A stretch of DNA of 64,000 nt from NCBI RefSeq assembly GCF_000425385.1, contig NZ_KE384356.1, positions 551,873 to 615,872 on the forward strand. Direction: 5' to 3'. Below are positions 1-7,053 of this stretch, piece after piece; the stretch's first letter is position 1, and each line of letters opens with the position of its first letter. The DNA comes from Pseudoduganella violaceinigra DSM 15887. Lineage in GTDB: Bacteria; Pseudomonadota; Gammaproteobacteria; Burkholderiales; Burkholderiaceae_D. The notes under the pieces were generated by a model. The model searched no databases. It saw only the letters and a program-made list of their open reading frames with translations, and was not told the DNA's origin. A program made the translations under genes and the position numbers.

Positions 1-2
1 AT

Positions 3-377
3 GTCGTGCTGGCGGAGCAAGGCATGAACATCCACCGCAAGGGCGCCACCCCGGCGCACGATGGCCAGTTCGCGCTGATTCCGGGCTCCATGGGCGACAG
101 CTCTTTCCTGGCCACTGGTCTGGGCAATCCCGACTGGCTTTGGTCGTGCAGCCATGGCGCGGGGCGGCGCATGCGGCGCCAGGAAACGCGGGCCTTGCGC
201 CCTGCCGCCGCACAGGGCGGGCAACCGTGGCAGTGCGTCACCTTGCGGGAGGAGCGGAGGATCGAAGAAGCGCCGTCCGCGTACAAGCCGATCGGGCCGG
301 TGATTTCTGCACAGGAGGATGCCGGCTTGATCCAGGCTGCGGTCAAGTTTCGCCCATGGATCACATTCAAAGCCTGA
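3..377 (+). CDS. RtcB-family RNA ligase, C-terminal part (5' end outside window)
   Basis: The reading frame is open from the left edge and ends at TGA 375-377, so only the last 124 or so residues are present. The visible part has the RtcB signatures HRKGATPA, IPGSMGDSSFLATG and SCSHGAGR. The last carries the histidine that in this family is guanylylated during ligation of RNA 3'-phosphate or 2',3'-cyclic phosphate ends to 5'-OH ends. It belongs to a different subtype from the second RtcB at 28799-30007, which reads TRKGAISA and SCSHGAGRKMSRSEAKRKF at the same places. Its final residues are a typical RtcB end, so the C-terminus looks intact. Start, promoter and operon context lie outside the window. 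Confidence 0.88.
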   Translation, partial: VVLAEQGMNIHRKGATPAHDGQFALIPGSMGDSSFLATGLGNPDWLWSCSHGAGRRMRRQETRALRPAAAQGGQPWQCVTLREERRIEEAPSAYKPIGPVISAQEDAGLIQAAVKFRPWITFKA

Positions 378-391
378 CGATGGCGGCATAC

Positions 392-434
392 TTGACCCAA
401 ATCAAAGTCAAACCGCCTGGCGAGAACCTATAGT
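392..434 (+). promoter_or_regulatory. FNR/Anr-like class II promoter of the oleate hydratase gene
   Basis: TTGAC-CCAA-ATCAA at 392-405 matches the FNR/Anr consensus TTGAT-N4-ATCAA with one mismatch. A -10-like TATAGT lies at 429-434. A start site about 6 nt downstream would put the box centre at about -41.5, the classic spacing for FNR-activated promoters. The gene's Shine-Dalgarno (GGAG) follows at about 452. Function is inferred from sequence only. Confidence 0.45.
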
Positions 435-462
435 TACTCCCGAACTAACGACGGAGTATGAA

Positions 463-2031
463 ATGGTTAAAGAAAAACAGGCTTATATGGTCGGCGCCGG
501 CATCGGTAACCTGGCGGCGGCGGCCTTCATGATCCGCGACGGCAAAATGCGCGGCGGGCAGATCCGGATTTTTGAATCGCTGGGCGTCGCGGGCGGCAGC
601 CTGGATGGCGCAGGCAATGCGCAGGACGGCTATCGCCTGCGCGGCGGCCGCATGCTGACCACGGATAACTACGAGTGCACCTGGGACCTGTTCGCATCGA
701 TCCCGTCCCTGGTCCATCCCGGGCAGTCGGTGCTGGATGAGACGCTGGCCTTCAACGCACTGCACAAGTCGCACTCCCAGGCGCGCCTGGTCGACCGCAA
801 CCGCCACAAGGTGGACGTGACGAATATGGGCTTCAGCCTGCGCGACCGGATGGAGCTGCTCAAGCTGCACGAGGCCGACGAGGCATCCCTTGGCAACAGC
901 CCGATCACCGACCACCTGTCGCCGGAATTCTTCGAAACCCCCTTCTGGTATATGTGGGCCACGACCTTCGCCTTCCAGCCCTGGCATAGCGCGGTGGAAT
1001 TCAAGCGCTACCTGCACCGCTTCATGAAGGAGTTCTCGCGCATTGAAACCCTGGCCGGCGTCAAGCGCACGGTATTCAACCAGTACGACTCGCTGGTAAA
1101 GCCGCTGCAAGCGTGGCTGGTGCAGCAGGGCGTGCGCATCGAGACCGGCTGCACCGTGACCGACATCAAGCTGGAAGACTCGCCCGACGAGCTGCTGGTG
1201 CATGCGATCGAACTCAAACGCGAAGGCCAGCGCGAACTGCTGCCGATCGGCCCGGACGACCTGGTGTTCTTCCAGAACGGGTCAATGACCGATGCATCGA
1301 GCTTCGGCAGTATGAACGCCGCGCCGCCGCGCTACGACCGCCACCAGAGCGGCGGCTGGAAGCTGTGGGAGCGCCTGGCGGAAGGCCGTCCTGAACTCGG
1401 CAATCCGGCCGCCTTCAACCGCAACATCCAGCAGTCGTGGTGGGAGTCCTTTACCGTGACGCTGCACGATGACGCCTTCTTCGAGCAGATGCAAGCCTTC
1501 TCCGGCAACGTCGCGGGAAGCGGCGGGCTGGTGACCTTCAAGGATTCCAACTGGTTCATGTCGGTCGTGCTGGCGCACCAGCCGCATTTCGCCAACCAGC
1601 CGGCCAATGTGAAGGTGTTCTGGGGCTACGCACTGCATCCGGACCGGGTCGGCAATTTCGTCGCCAAGCCGATGGCCGATTGCACCGGCGAAGAAATCCT
1701 GCGCGAACTGGCCGGGCACCTGAACTTCGAGCCGGAAGTGTTCGCGCAAGCCAATTGCATCCCTTGCCGCATGCCTTACATCACCAGCATGTTCATGCCG
1801 CGCAATTGCAGCGACAGGCCGCTGCCTGTGCCTGCCGGCTCGCGCAACCTGGCGCTGGTCAGCCAGTTCGTGGAAGTGCCGGACGACGTGGTGTTCACGG
1901 TTGAATACTCGGTGCGCGCGGCGCAGATGGCCGTCTACCAGCTGCTTGGCATCGACCGCGAAGTGCCGCCGATCAAACGCCATGACAAGACGCTGGAAGT
2001 GATGCTGGCCGCCCTGGTCAAGGCTGCCTGA
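463..2031 (+). CDS. ohyA: Oleate hydratase (myosin-cross-reactive antigen family)
   Basis: A 522-residue FAD enzyme that adds water across the cis-9 double bond of oleic or linoleic acid to give 10-hydroxy fatty acids, acting on free fatty acids at the membrane-cytosol interface. The N-terminal dinucleotide fold shows GAGIG at residues 11-15. Family blocks are visible: a GGRML-TTDNYECTWDL block near residue 65, FAFQPWHSAVEFKRYLHRF near 170, and a Cys-containing PYITSMFMPR near 440. It is shorter than the best-studied members (about 590-650 residues). The start ATG follows GGAG at a good distance. It stands alone, and a 9-bp hairpin follows it at 2058-2081. The likely role is detoxifying or modifying unsaturated fatty acids. 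The FNR-like promoter suggests oxygen-responsive expression, which is inference. Confidence 0.9.
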   Translation: MVKEKQAYMVGAGIGNLAAAAFMIRDGKMRGGQIRIFESLGVAGGSLDGAGNAQDGYRLRGGRMLTTDNYECTWDLFASIPSLVHPGQSVLDETLAFNALHKSHSQARLVDRNRHKVDVTNMGFSLRDRMELLKLHEADEASLGNSPITDHLSPEFFETPFWYMWATTFAFQPWHSAVEFKRYLHRFMKEFSRIETLAGVKRTVFNQYDSLVKPLQAWLVQQGVRIETGCTVTDIKLEDSPDELLVHAIELKREGQRELLPIGPDDLVFFQNGSMTDASSFGSMNAAPPRYDRHQSGGWKLWERLAEGRPELGNPAAFNRNIQQSWWESFTVTLHDDAFFEQMQAFSGNVAGSGGLVTFKDSNWFMSVVLAHQPHFANQPANVKVFWGYALHPDRVGNFVAKPMADCTGEEILRELAGHLNFEPEVFAQANCIPCRMPYITSMFMPRNCSDRPLPVPAGSRNLALVSQFVEVPDDVVFTVEYSVRAAQMAVYQLLGIDREVPPIKRHDKTLEVMLAALVKAA

Positions 2032-2057
2032 TAGAGTAAGCGGGCGGCCGATCGGCG

Positions 2058-2081
2058 AATCCTTGACCTGGCTCAAGGATT
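2058..2081. repeat. 9-bp perfect inverted repeat after ohyA
   Basis: AATCCTTGA (2058-2066) and TCAAGGATT (2073-2081) flank a 6-nt loop 27 nt past the ohyA stop. There is no clear U-run on the + strand, so it is a weak terminator or an mRNA 3'-end stabilising hairpin. Confidence 0.5.
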
Positions 2082-2142
2082 GTTCGCTCGCGTCCGCGCC
2101 CTGGATGGTGACACGCCATGACCACAGCGAACATCATATGGT

Positions 2143-2562
2143 TCAAAGCTGTTCTCCTACGTTGGTTCCGCCGCATGCGCAGCACTGTGCCTCCTTAATC
2201 GGCGGAAAAATCACGCCTCCCAGTAAATAGGACAATACGACAAAAGAACGCGACGACCAAGGCACCGTCGTGCGGCAATCGCCGCTGCCGCAGTTGCGGC
2301 AGATGGCAGCCGGGTGCGGCGCTTGCTCTTGCAAGGCGGCTTCGAATTCGCCTGAGTCGCGCTGGGCCAGCACAGCGCGCGCCTGTTGCAGGCAGGTGGC
2401 GGGCACTTGTAACCGAACTCCTCCCAGCGCATGCGCCAGCGGCCAGCTGGCACGCACATGGTGCTCGCTGGCCAGAAAAGCTGGAATTTCTTCGGATTCC
2501 AGCAGTCCGCGGCTAATGTGGGCTGTCAGCAGGTTGTCATGGATTTCGATCGTGGCCAACAT
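2143..2562 (-). CDS. DUF2007-like protein with a C-terminal zinc-ribbon-like Cys pair
   Basis: A 139-residue cytosolic protein. Residues 1-70 resemble the DUF2007 putative signal-transducing fold: an alternating strand/helix pattern with the LLESEEIPAFLASEH and VRLQVPATCLQQARAVL segments typical of that family. Two cysteine pairs, C88/C91 (CRNC) and C127/C130 (CCAC), bracket a hydrophobic stretch (about 105-120) and could bind one zinc ion. The biochemical role of the family is unknown to me. It is transcribed away from ahpC as a single gene. Confidence 0.7.
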   Translation of the reverse strand: MLATIEIHDNLLTAHISRGLLESEEIPAFLASEHHVRASWPLAHALGGVRLQVPATCLQQARAVLAQRDSGEFEAALQEQAPHPAAICRNCGSGDCRTTVPWSSRSFVVLSYLLGGVIFPPIKEAQCCACGGTNVGEQL

Positions 2563-2676
2563 GAAACATTTATTTCTGTTAATTAAAAAAGAGGCAAGAC
2601 GATAGGCTAAAGCTGACGGCTAGGCAACCATTTTCCCGCCAACAGGCGATAATGACGATCGCATTTCGCGGTTTTG

Positions 2677-2713
2677 ATAGACAAAGACTATTGAGTCTAT
2701 TTGTACAATCAAA
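2677..2713 (+). promoter_or_regulatory. OxyR-like binding site upstream of ahpC
   Basis: Four tetranucleotide blocks with the OxyR 7-nt spacing are visible: ATAG (2677-2680), CTAT (2688-2691), ATTT (2699-2702) and CAAA (2710-2713). The first two match the ATAG-N7-CTAT consensus exactly and the last two are degenerate. Position just upstream of ahpC and known OxyR control of ahpCF support the call. No binding evidence is available here. Confidence 0.55.
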
Positions 2714-2780
2714 TTTCCAAATCTACGGGAAGGCCTTAAACTGGCGTCTCATTGATTCACAAACCCACGAGGAAACCACA

Positions 2781-3344
2781 ATGTCCCTGATTAACACCCA
2801 AGTAAAACCATTCAAGGCCACCGCATACCACAACGGCAAATTCGTTGACCTGAGCGAAGAATCCCTGAAAGGCAAGTGGTCCGTGTTCGTGTTCTACCCA
2901 GCCGACTTCACCTTCGTGTGCCCAACCGAACTGGAAGACCTGGCAGACCACCACGCAGAATTCGCCAAGCTGGGCGTGGACGTGTACGGCATCTCGACCG
3001 ACACCCACTTCGCTCACAAGGCATGGCACGACACCTCCGACGCCATCAAGAAAGTGCAGTACGCCCTGATCGGCGACCCAACCGGCACCCTGACCCGCAA
3101 CTTCGAAGTGATGATCGAAGAAGAAGGCCTGGCACTGCGCGGCACCTTCGTGATCAATCCGGAAGGCTTCATCAAAGTGATGGAAGTGCACGACAACGGC
3201 ATCGGCCGCGACGCTGCTGAACTGCTGCGCAAAGTGAAGGCAGCCCAGTACGTGGCTTCCCACCCAGGCGAAGTGTGCCCAGCCAAGTGGACTGAAGGCG
3301 CAGCGACCCTGAAGCCATCGCTGGACCTGGTCGGCAAGATCTAA
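2781..3344 (+). CDS. ahpC: Alkyl hydroperoxide reductase subunit C (peroxiredoxin)
   Basis: A 187-residue typical 2-Cys peroxiredoxin that reduces H2O2, organic hydroperoxides and peroxynitrite in the cytosol. The peroxidatic cysteine is C47 in FTFVCPTE and the resolving cysteine is C166 in GEVCPAKW. Length matches the E. coli protein (187). The start at MSLINTQ is chosen because it has a GAGGA ribosome site and matches the universal AhpC N-terminus. The same frame is open further upstream, but that part covers the promoter region. ahpF follows 106 nt later, and the two form the standard peroxide-scavenging system. Confidence 0.97.
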   Translation: MSLINTQVKPFKATAYHNGKFVDLSEESLKGKWSVFVFYPADFTFVCPTELEDLADHHAEFAKLGVDVYGISTDTHFAHKAWHDTSDAIKKVQYALIGDPTGTLTRNFEVMIEEEGLALRGTFVINPEGFIKVMEVHDNGIGRDAAELLRKVKAAQYVASHPGEVCPAKWTEGAATLKPSLDLVGKI

Positions 3345-3377
3345 GCCAGACGGCATTCAGCCCTGCTGAAGGCAAGC

Positions 3378-3397
3378 GGCGGCCCTACGGGGCCGCC
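3378..3397 (+). promoter_or_regulatory. Stable C(UACG)G hairpin between ahpC and ahpF
   Basis: GGCGGCCC (3378-3385), loop TACG, GGGCCGCC (3390-3397): an 8-bp GC stem closed by a UNCG-class tetraloop. No U-run follows, so it is more likely an mRNA stabiliser or processing element giving more ahpC than ahpF message than a full terminator. Confidence 0.5.
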
Positions 3398-3450
3398 TTG
3401 AGGCGTTGAAGCGGTACCTGCCGCAACCGACTAATCAGAAAGGAATCGCC

Positions 3451-5031
3451 ATGCTGGATGCAGACCTGAAAGCCCAACTCTCCTCCTACCTGGAGCGCGT
3501 TGTCCACCCGATCGAAATCGTGGCGCACACGGACGCCTCCGCCAAAGCGCAGGAAATGTCCGCCCTGCTGCAGGACATCGTCTCCGCCGGCCACGGCAAG
3601 ATCAGCGTTGTCGCAGGCAGCAACGACACGGCCCGCAAGCCTTCCTTCGACATCAACCGCAAGGGCACCGATATCGGCGTGAGTTTCGCCGGCATCCCGA
3701 TGGGCCACGAATTCACCTCCCTGGTGCTGGCGCTGCTGCAAGTGGGCGGCCACCCGATCAAGCTGGATGAGAAAGTCATCGAGCAGATCCGCAACCTGGA
3801 CGGCGATTTCGTCTTCGAGACCTTCATCTCGCTGAGCTGCCATAACTGCCCGGAAGTGGTGCAGGCGCTTAACGCCATGTCCGTGATCAACCCACGCATC
3901 AAAGTGGTGGCGGTGGACGGCGGCGTGTTCCCGAAAGAAGTCGAGGAACGCCAGGTGATGGCCGTGCCGATGATGTACCTGAATGGCCAGCACTTCGGCC
4001 AGGGCCGCACCAACGTCGAGGAAATCCTCGCCAAGCTCGATACCGGCGCCTCGGCCCGTGCAGCGGAAGAATTAAGCAAGAAAGACGTGTTCGACGTGCT
4101 GATCGTCGGCGGCGGCCCCGCGGGCGCTGCCGCGGCCATCTACACGGCGCGCAAAGGCATCCGCACCGGCGTGATCGCCGACCGTTTCGGCGGCCAGGTG
4201 CTGGATACCCTGTCGATCGAGAACTTCGTCTCGGTGAAGGAAACCGACGGCCAGAAATTCGCGGTCTCGCTGGAGCAGCACGTCAAGGAATACGAAGTTG
4301 ACATCATGAACACCCAGCGCGCATCGAAGATCGTGCCGGGCAAGATCAAGGAAGTGCACACCGAGAGCGGCGCCGTGCTGAAAGCCAAATCGGTGATCAT
4401 TTCGACCGGCGCCCGCTGGCGCGAAATCAATGTGCCGGGCGAGAAGGAATACCGCAACCATGGCGTGGCCTACTGCCCGCACTGCGACGGCCCGCTGTTC
4501 AAAGGCAAGCGGGTGGCGGTGATCGGCGGCGGCAACTCGGGCGTGGAAGCGGCGATCGACCTGGCCGGCATCGTCGAGCATGTGACCCTGATCGAATTCG
4601 GCGCGGAACTGCGCGCCGATGCGGTGTTGCAGCGCAAGCTGGCGACCCTGCGCAACGTCAAGGTGATCAAGTCGGCGCAAACCTCCGAGATCCATGGCGA
4701 CGGCAAGAAGGTCGTCGGCTTGAGCTATACCGACCGCGAAAGCGGCCAGTCGCACCGCGTCGACCTGGAAGGCGTGTTCGTGCAGATCGGCCTGGTGCCC
4801 AATACCGAATGGCTGAAGGGCACGATCGACTTGTCCAAGCACGGCGAGATCGAAGTCGATGCGAAAGGCCAGACTTCCGAGACCGGCATCTTCGCTGCGG
4901 GCGACGTCACTACCGTGCCGTACAAGCAGATCGTGATCGCCGTGGGCGAAGGCGCCAAGGCCGCGCTGGGCTCCTTCGACTACCTGATCCGCTCCAGCGC
5001 CGACGACGAGCCTGCGGCCAAGGCAGCTTAA
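3451..5031 (+). CDS. ahpF: Alkyl hydroperoxide reductase subunit F
   Basis: A 526-residue flavoprotein that passes electrons from NAD(P)H through FAD and two disulfides to AhpC. The N-terminal tandem thioredoxin-like domain has the redox motif CHNC (C130, C133). The C-terminal thioredoxin-reductase-like part has the FAD motif GGGPAG near residue 218, the redox pair CPHC (in YCPHCDGP, near 348) and the NAD(P)H motif GGGNSG. The start chosen is ATG after AGAAAGGAA. An in-frame extension to 3406 exists but lacks a ribosome site. It forms an operon with ahpC, and its end overlaps the convergent ABC ATPase gene by 3-4 nt. Confidence 0.97.
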   Translation: MLDADLKAQLSSYLERVVHPIEIVAHTDASAKAQEMSALLQDIVSAGHGKISVVAGSNDTARKPSFDINRKGTDIGVSFAGIPMGHEFTSLVLALLQVGGHPIKLDEKVIEQIRNLDGDFVFETFISLSCHNCPEVVQALNAMSVINPRIKVVAVDGGVFPKEVEERQVMAVPMMYLNGQHFGQGRTNVEEILAKLDTGASARAAEELSKKDVFDVLIVGGGPAGAAAAIYTARKGIRTGVIADRFGGQVLDTLSIENFVSVKETDGQKFAVSLEQHVKEYEVDIMNTQRASKIVPGKIKEVHTESGAVLKAKSVIISTGARWREINVPGEKEYRNHGVAYCPHCDGPLFKGKRVAVIGGGNSGVEAAIDLAGIVEHVTLIEFGAELRADAVLQRKLATLRNVKVIKSAQTSEIHGDGKKVVGLSYTDRESGQSHRVDLEGVFVQIGLVPNTEWLKGTIDLSKHGEIEVDAKGQTSETGIFAAGDVTTVPYKQIVIAVGEGAKAALGSFDYLIRSSADDEPAAKAA

Positions 5032-5621
5032 AGCTGTATGACCTGCGCGACCGGCACCTGGGGTTCCAGGTGGCTGGTCAGCAGCACCACTCCTTCGCGC
5101 GCGGCCAGCCGGCCGCGCACATAGTCCATCGCCGCGGCGTCCAGGCCGTTGAACGGTTCATCGATCAGCAGCACCGCCACCGGCAGGGCAAAGGCGAGCG
5201 CCAGCTGCATCTTCTTGTGCTGGCCCAGTGAAAGCGCCGAGACCGGCTGGTTGAGCACCGGCAGCAGGCGCATGGCGCGCAATTCCTCATCCAGCAAAGC
5301 CGCATCCGTGCCCGGATACAGGGCGACATGCAGGTCCAGCATCTCGCGCACCGTCAGCCATGGCAGTTGCGGCGTGTCGCCGCCGCAGTAGAAGCATTGC
5401 CGGCGGTAGGCCAGCGGCTGCGCCGCCTGGTCGATGCCGTCGATGGCGATGCGGCCGTGATGCGGGGCCATGGCGCCGGCCACCAGCTTCATCAGGGTAG
5501 TCTTGCCTGCGCCATTCTCGCCGCGCAGCCAGGTGATGCCCGCCCCGGCCTGCATGGCGAAGCCGCGGAACAGCACGCGGCCGGTGTATTCGAAATTCAG
5601 GGATTCGATGGTCAGTGCCAT
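5028..5621 (-). CDS. ABC transporter ATP-binding protein (short, CcmA-like size)
   Basis: A 197-residue ATPase with Walker A GENGAGKTT (residues 34-42), a variant signature LSLGQ in place of LSGGQ, Walker B VLLIDEP, and a switch histidine in LTSHLE. The size and the LSLGQ motif recall small exporter ATPases such as CcmA. It overlaps by 10 nt the end of the upstream membrane protein gene, its probable permease. The start MALTIES is chosen because the frame upstream of it runs antisense through that gene. The transported substrate is unknown. Confidence 0.85.
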   Translation of the reverse strand: MALTIESLNFEYTGRVLFRGFAMQAGAGITWLRGENGAGKTTLMKLVAGAMAPHHGRIAIDGIDQAAQPLAYRRQCFYCGGDTPQLPWLTVREMLDLHVALYPGTDAALLDEELRAMRLLPVLNQPVSALSLGQHKKMQLALAFALPVAVLLIDEPFNGLDAAAMDYVRGRLAAREGVVLLTSHLEPQVPVAQVIQL

Positions 5622-6730
5622 AGTTCGCTTCCGATGGCGGTCAACAGGAGGATGGACAGGGTCACCAGCACCACGCGCCCTCGCGGGGCTGCCGGCATGA
5701 CGACGACGGCGAGGGATGCCGCCGTGGCCGCGCACAGCCACAACACCGCCAGGCCGTGGCGCAGGCCGCTGGCAGGCCACGCAAGCAACTGGGCCGCCGC
5801 GACGGCCAGCACCAATGCGCCAGGCAGGAGGGGAAAGGCGCGCGCCGCGAACAGCAGCGGCTTTTCCGCCAGCGGCCACATCGCAAGCGATGGCGCCATT
5901 GCCGCGGCCTGCTCGCGCACGGCCTTGTCGCCGCGGTCGACCAGCAAGACCAGCGCCGCACTGGCGAACAAGCCCAGCGCAGCGCGCGGAAGCGGCAGTG
6001 CGTGCCTGGTCCACGCCAGCGCGCCCGCCAGGGCGGCCAGCAGCAGTACGCACTGCTGGATGCCCACTTTGTTTTCCGCGCGCCAGCACGGCAGCCAGAA
6101 GAGCCGGCGCCACAGCGCGAGATAGCGGGGCCGCAGCGGGCGGGCGGTGTATTCGCTCGCGGCAGGCGCTGCGGCGGACTCCATGCGACCGGGCGCGCGC
6201 GGAATGCGGGGATTGCGCAGGCCAAGGCGGCGTGCGGCGACAACGGCAGCCGCCAGGACCCAGCCCAGTATGACAGCGGCCGCCAAGGCCGCAAGCGAGC
6301 GCCCCCACACGGGCCGCAGCCATGCCGGCCACTGGTAGAGCCAGATGACGGCGGAAACGGCGCTGATGGCTGCCACCCAGCTGACAATGCGGCCCGCCAC
6401 CAGCAGGTCGGCGCGCCAGCCCAACGCCGGCGCCACAGGCAGCGTGCGTTCCCACGCCACCGCATCGGCCGGGTGCAGACGCTTGCGCAGCAGCGCTACC
6501 GGCAGCGCGACCAGCAAGGCTTGCCCGGCGATGGCCGCCGATGCCAGCGCCGGCCCATGGCTGACCGACATCATCACTGGCATGGCGAGGAACGCCAGCA
6601 AGCCGAGCATGACCGGCGCAAACACCAGTCCGAGGATTTCAAGGGAATTGACCATGCTGGCAAGGAATTGCCGCAGGGAGTGGCGCGCCATCTGGGTACG
6701 GTAACGGATGTAAGGGTGCATCCTGCGCAT
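5612..6730 (-). CDS. Multi-pass membrane protein, probable permease partner of the ABC ATPase
   Basis: About 372 residues with roughly eight or more hydrophobic segments: an N-terminal pair near 30-85, several between 105 and 170, and a C-terminal group. It has no recognisable catalytic motif. Overlap with the ATPase gene suggests translational coupling and a two-component ABC exporter. The frame is open up to 6763 but that part runs into the tRNA terminator, so I place the start at the ATG at 6730 (GGAG just before it). The next Met at 6721 is equally possible. Family not recognised. Confidence 0.7.
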   Translation of the reverse strand: MRRMHPYIRYRTQMARHSLRQFLASMVNSLEILGLVFAPVMLGLLAFLAMPVMMSVSHGPALASAAIAGQALLVALPVALLRKRLHPADAVAWERTLPVAPALGWRADLLVAGRIVSWVAAISAVSAVIWLYQWPAWLRPVWGRSLAALAAAVILGWVLAAAVVAARRLGLRNPRIPRAPGRMESAAAPAASEYTARPLRPRYLALWRRLFWLPCWRAENKVGIQQCVLLLAALAGALAWTRHALPLPRAALGLFASAALVLLVDRGDKAVREQAAAMAPSLAMWPLAEKPLLFAARAFPLLPGALVLAVAAAQLLAWPASGLRHGLAVLWLCAATAASLAVVVMPAAPRGRVVLVTLSILLLTAIGSELWH

Positions 6731-6743
6731 GGCTCCGGAAATG

Positions 6744-6776
6744 AAAAAAGCCCCGATTCGCATCGGGGCTTTTTTC
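6744..6776 (-). terminator. Rho-independent terminator after the tRNA pair
   Basis: AGCCCCGAT (ends 6757), 4-nt loop TCGC, ATCGGGGCT, flanked by A- and T-runs, so it can act in both directions. On the minus strand it ends the tRNA-Val/tRNA-Asp transcript before the ABC permease gene. Confidence 0.85.
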
Positions 6777-6783
6777 TGAATAT

Positions 6784-6860
6784 TGGCGGAGCGGACGGGG
6801 CTCGAACCCGCGACCCCCGGCGTGACAGGCCGGTATTCTAACCAACTGAACTACCGCTCC
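6784..6860 (-). tRNA. tRNA-Asp (anticodon GTC)
   Basis: On the minus strand it starts GGAGCGGTAGTTCAG and has anticodon GTC in CCTGTCACG, T-loop GGTTCGAGCC, and an encoded 3' CCA at 6784-6786. The acceptor stem GGAGCGG/CCGCTCC is complete. It is 77 nt long and lies 17 nt downstream of tRNA-Val in the same transcript. Confidence 0.97.
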
Positions 6861-6877
6861 AATTCTTCTTCAGTGAG

Positions 6878-6953
6878 TGGTGGGCGCTGAGAGGCTCGAA
6901 CTCCCGACCTAATCCTTGTAAGGGATCCGCTCTACCAACTGAGCTAAGCGCCC
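6878..6953 (-). tRNA. tRNA-Val (anticodon TAC)
   Basis: On the minus strand it starts GGGCGCTTAGCTCAG and has anticodon TAC in CCTTACAAG, T-loop AGTTCGAGCC, acceptor stem GGGCGCT/AGCGCCC, and an encoded ACCA end. It is 76 nt long. It is first gene of a two-tRNA unit with tRNA-Asp. Confidence 0.97.
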
Positions 6954-7053
6954 CTGCTTTCACTGTCTAACGTTTGTCACAACGTTCAGAAGAGGCCGCA
7001 TTATAGGATGGATTTTGAAAGCTGCGCAAGCGTTTTTCCAAAAAACCTCAAAA

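Noticed and set aside
6639..6845. Short frames across the tRNA pair encoding peptides like GGADGARTRDPRRDRP
   Set aside because: These are the usual artefact of translating a tRNA gene and its flank.
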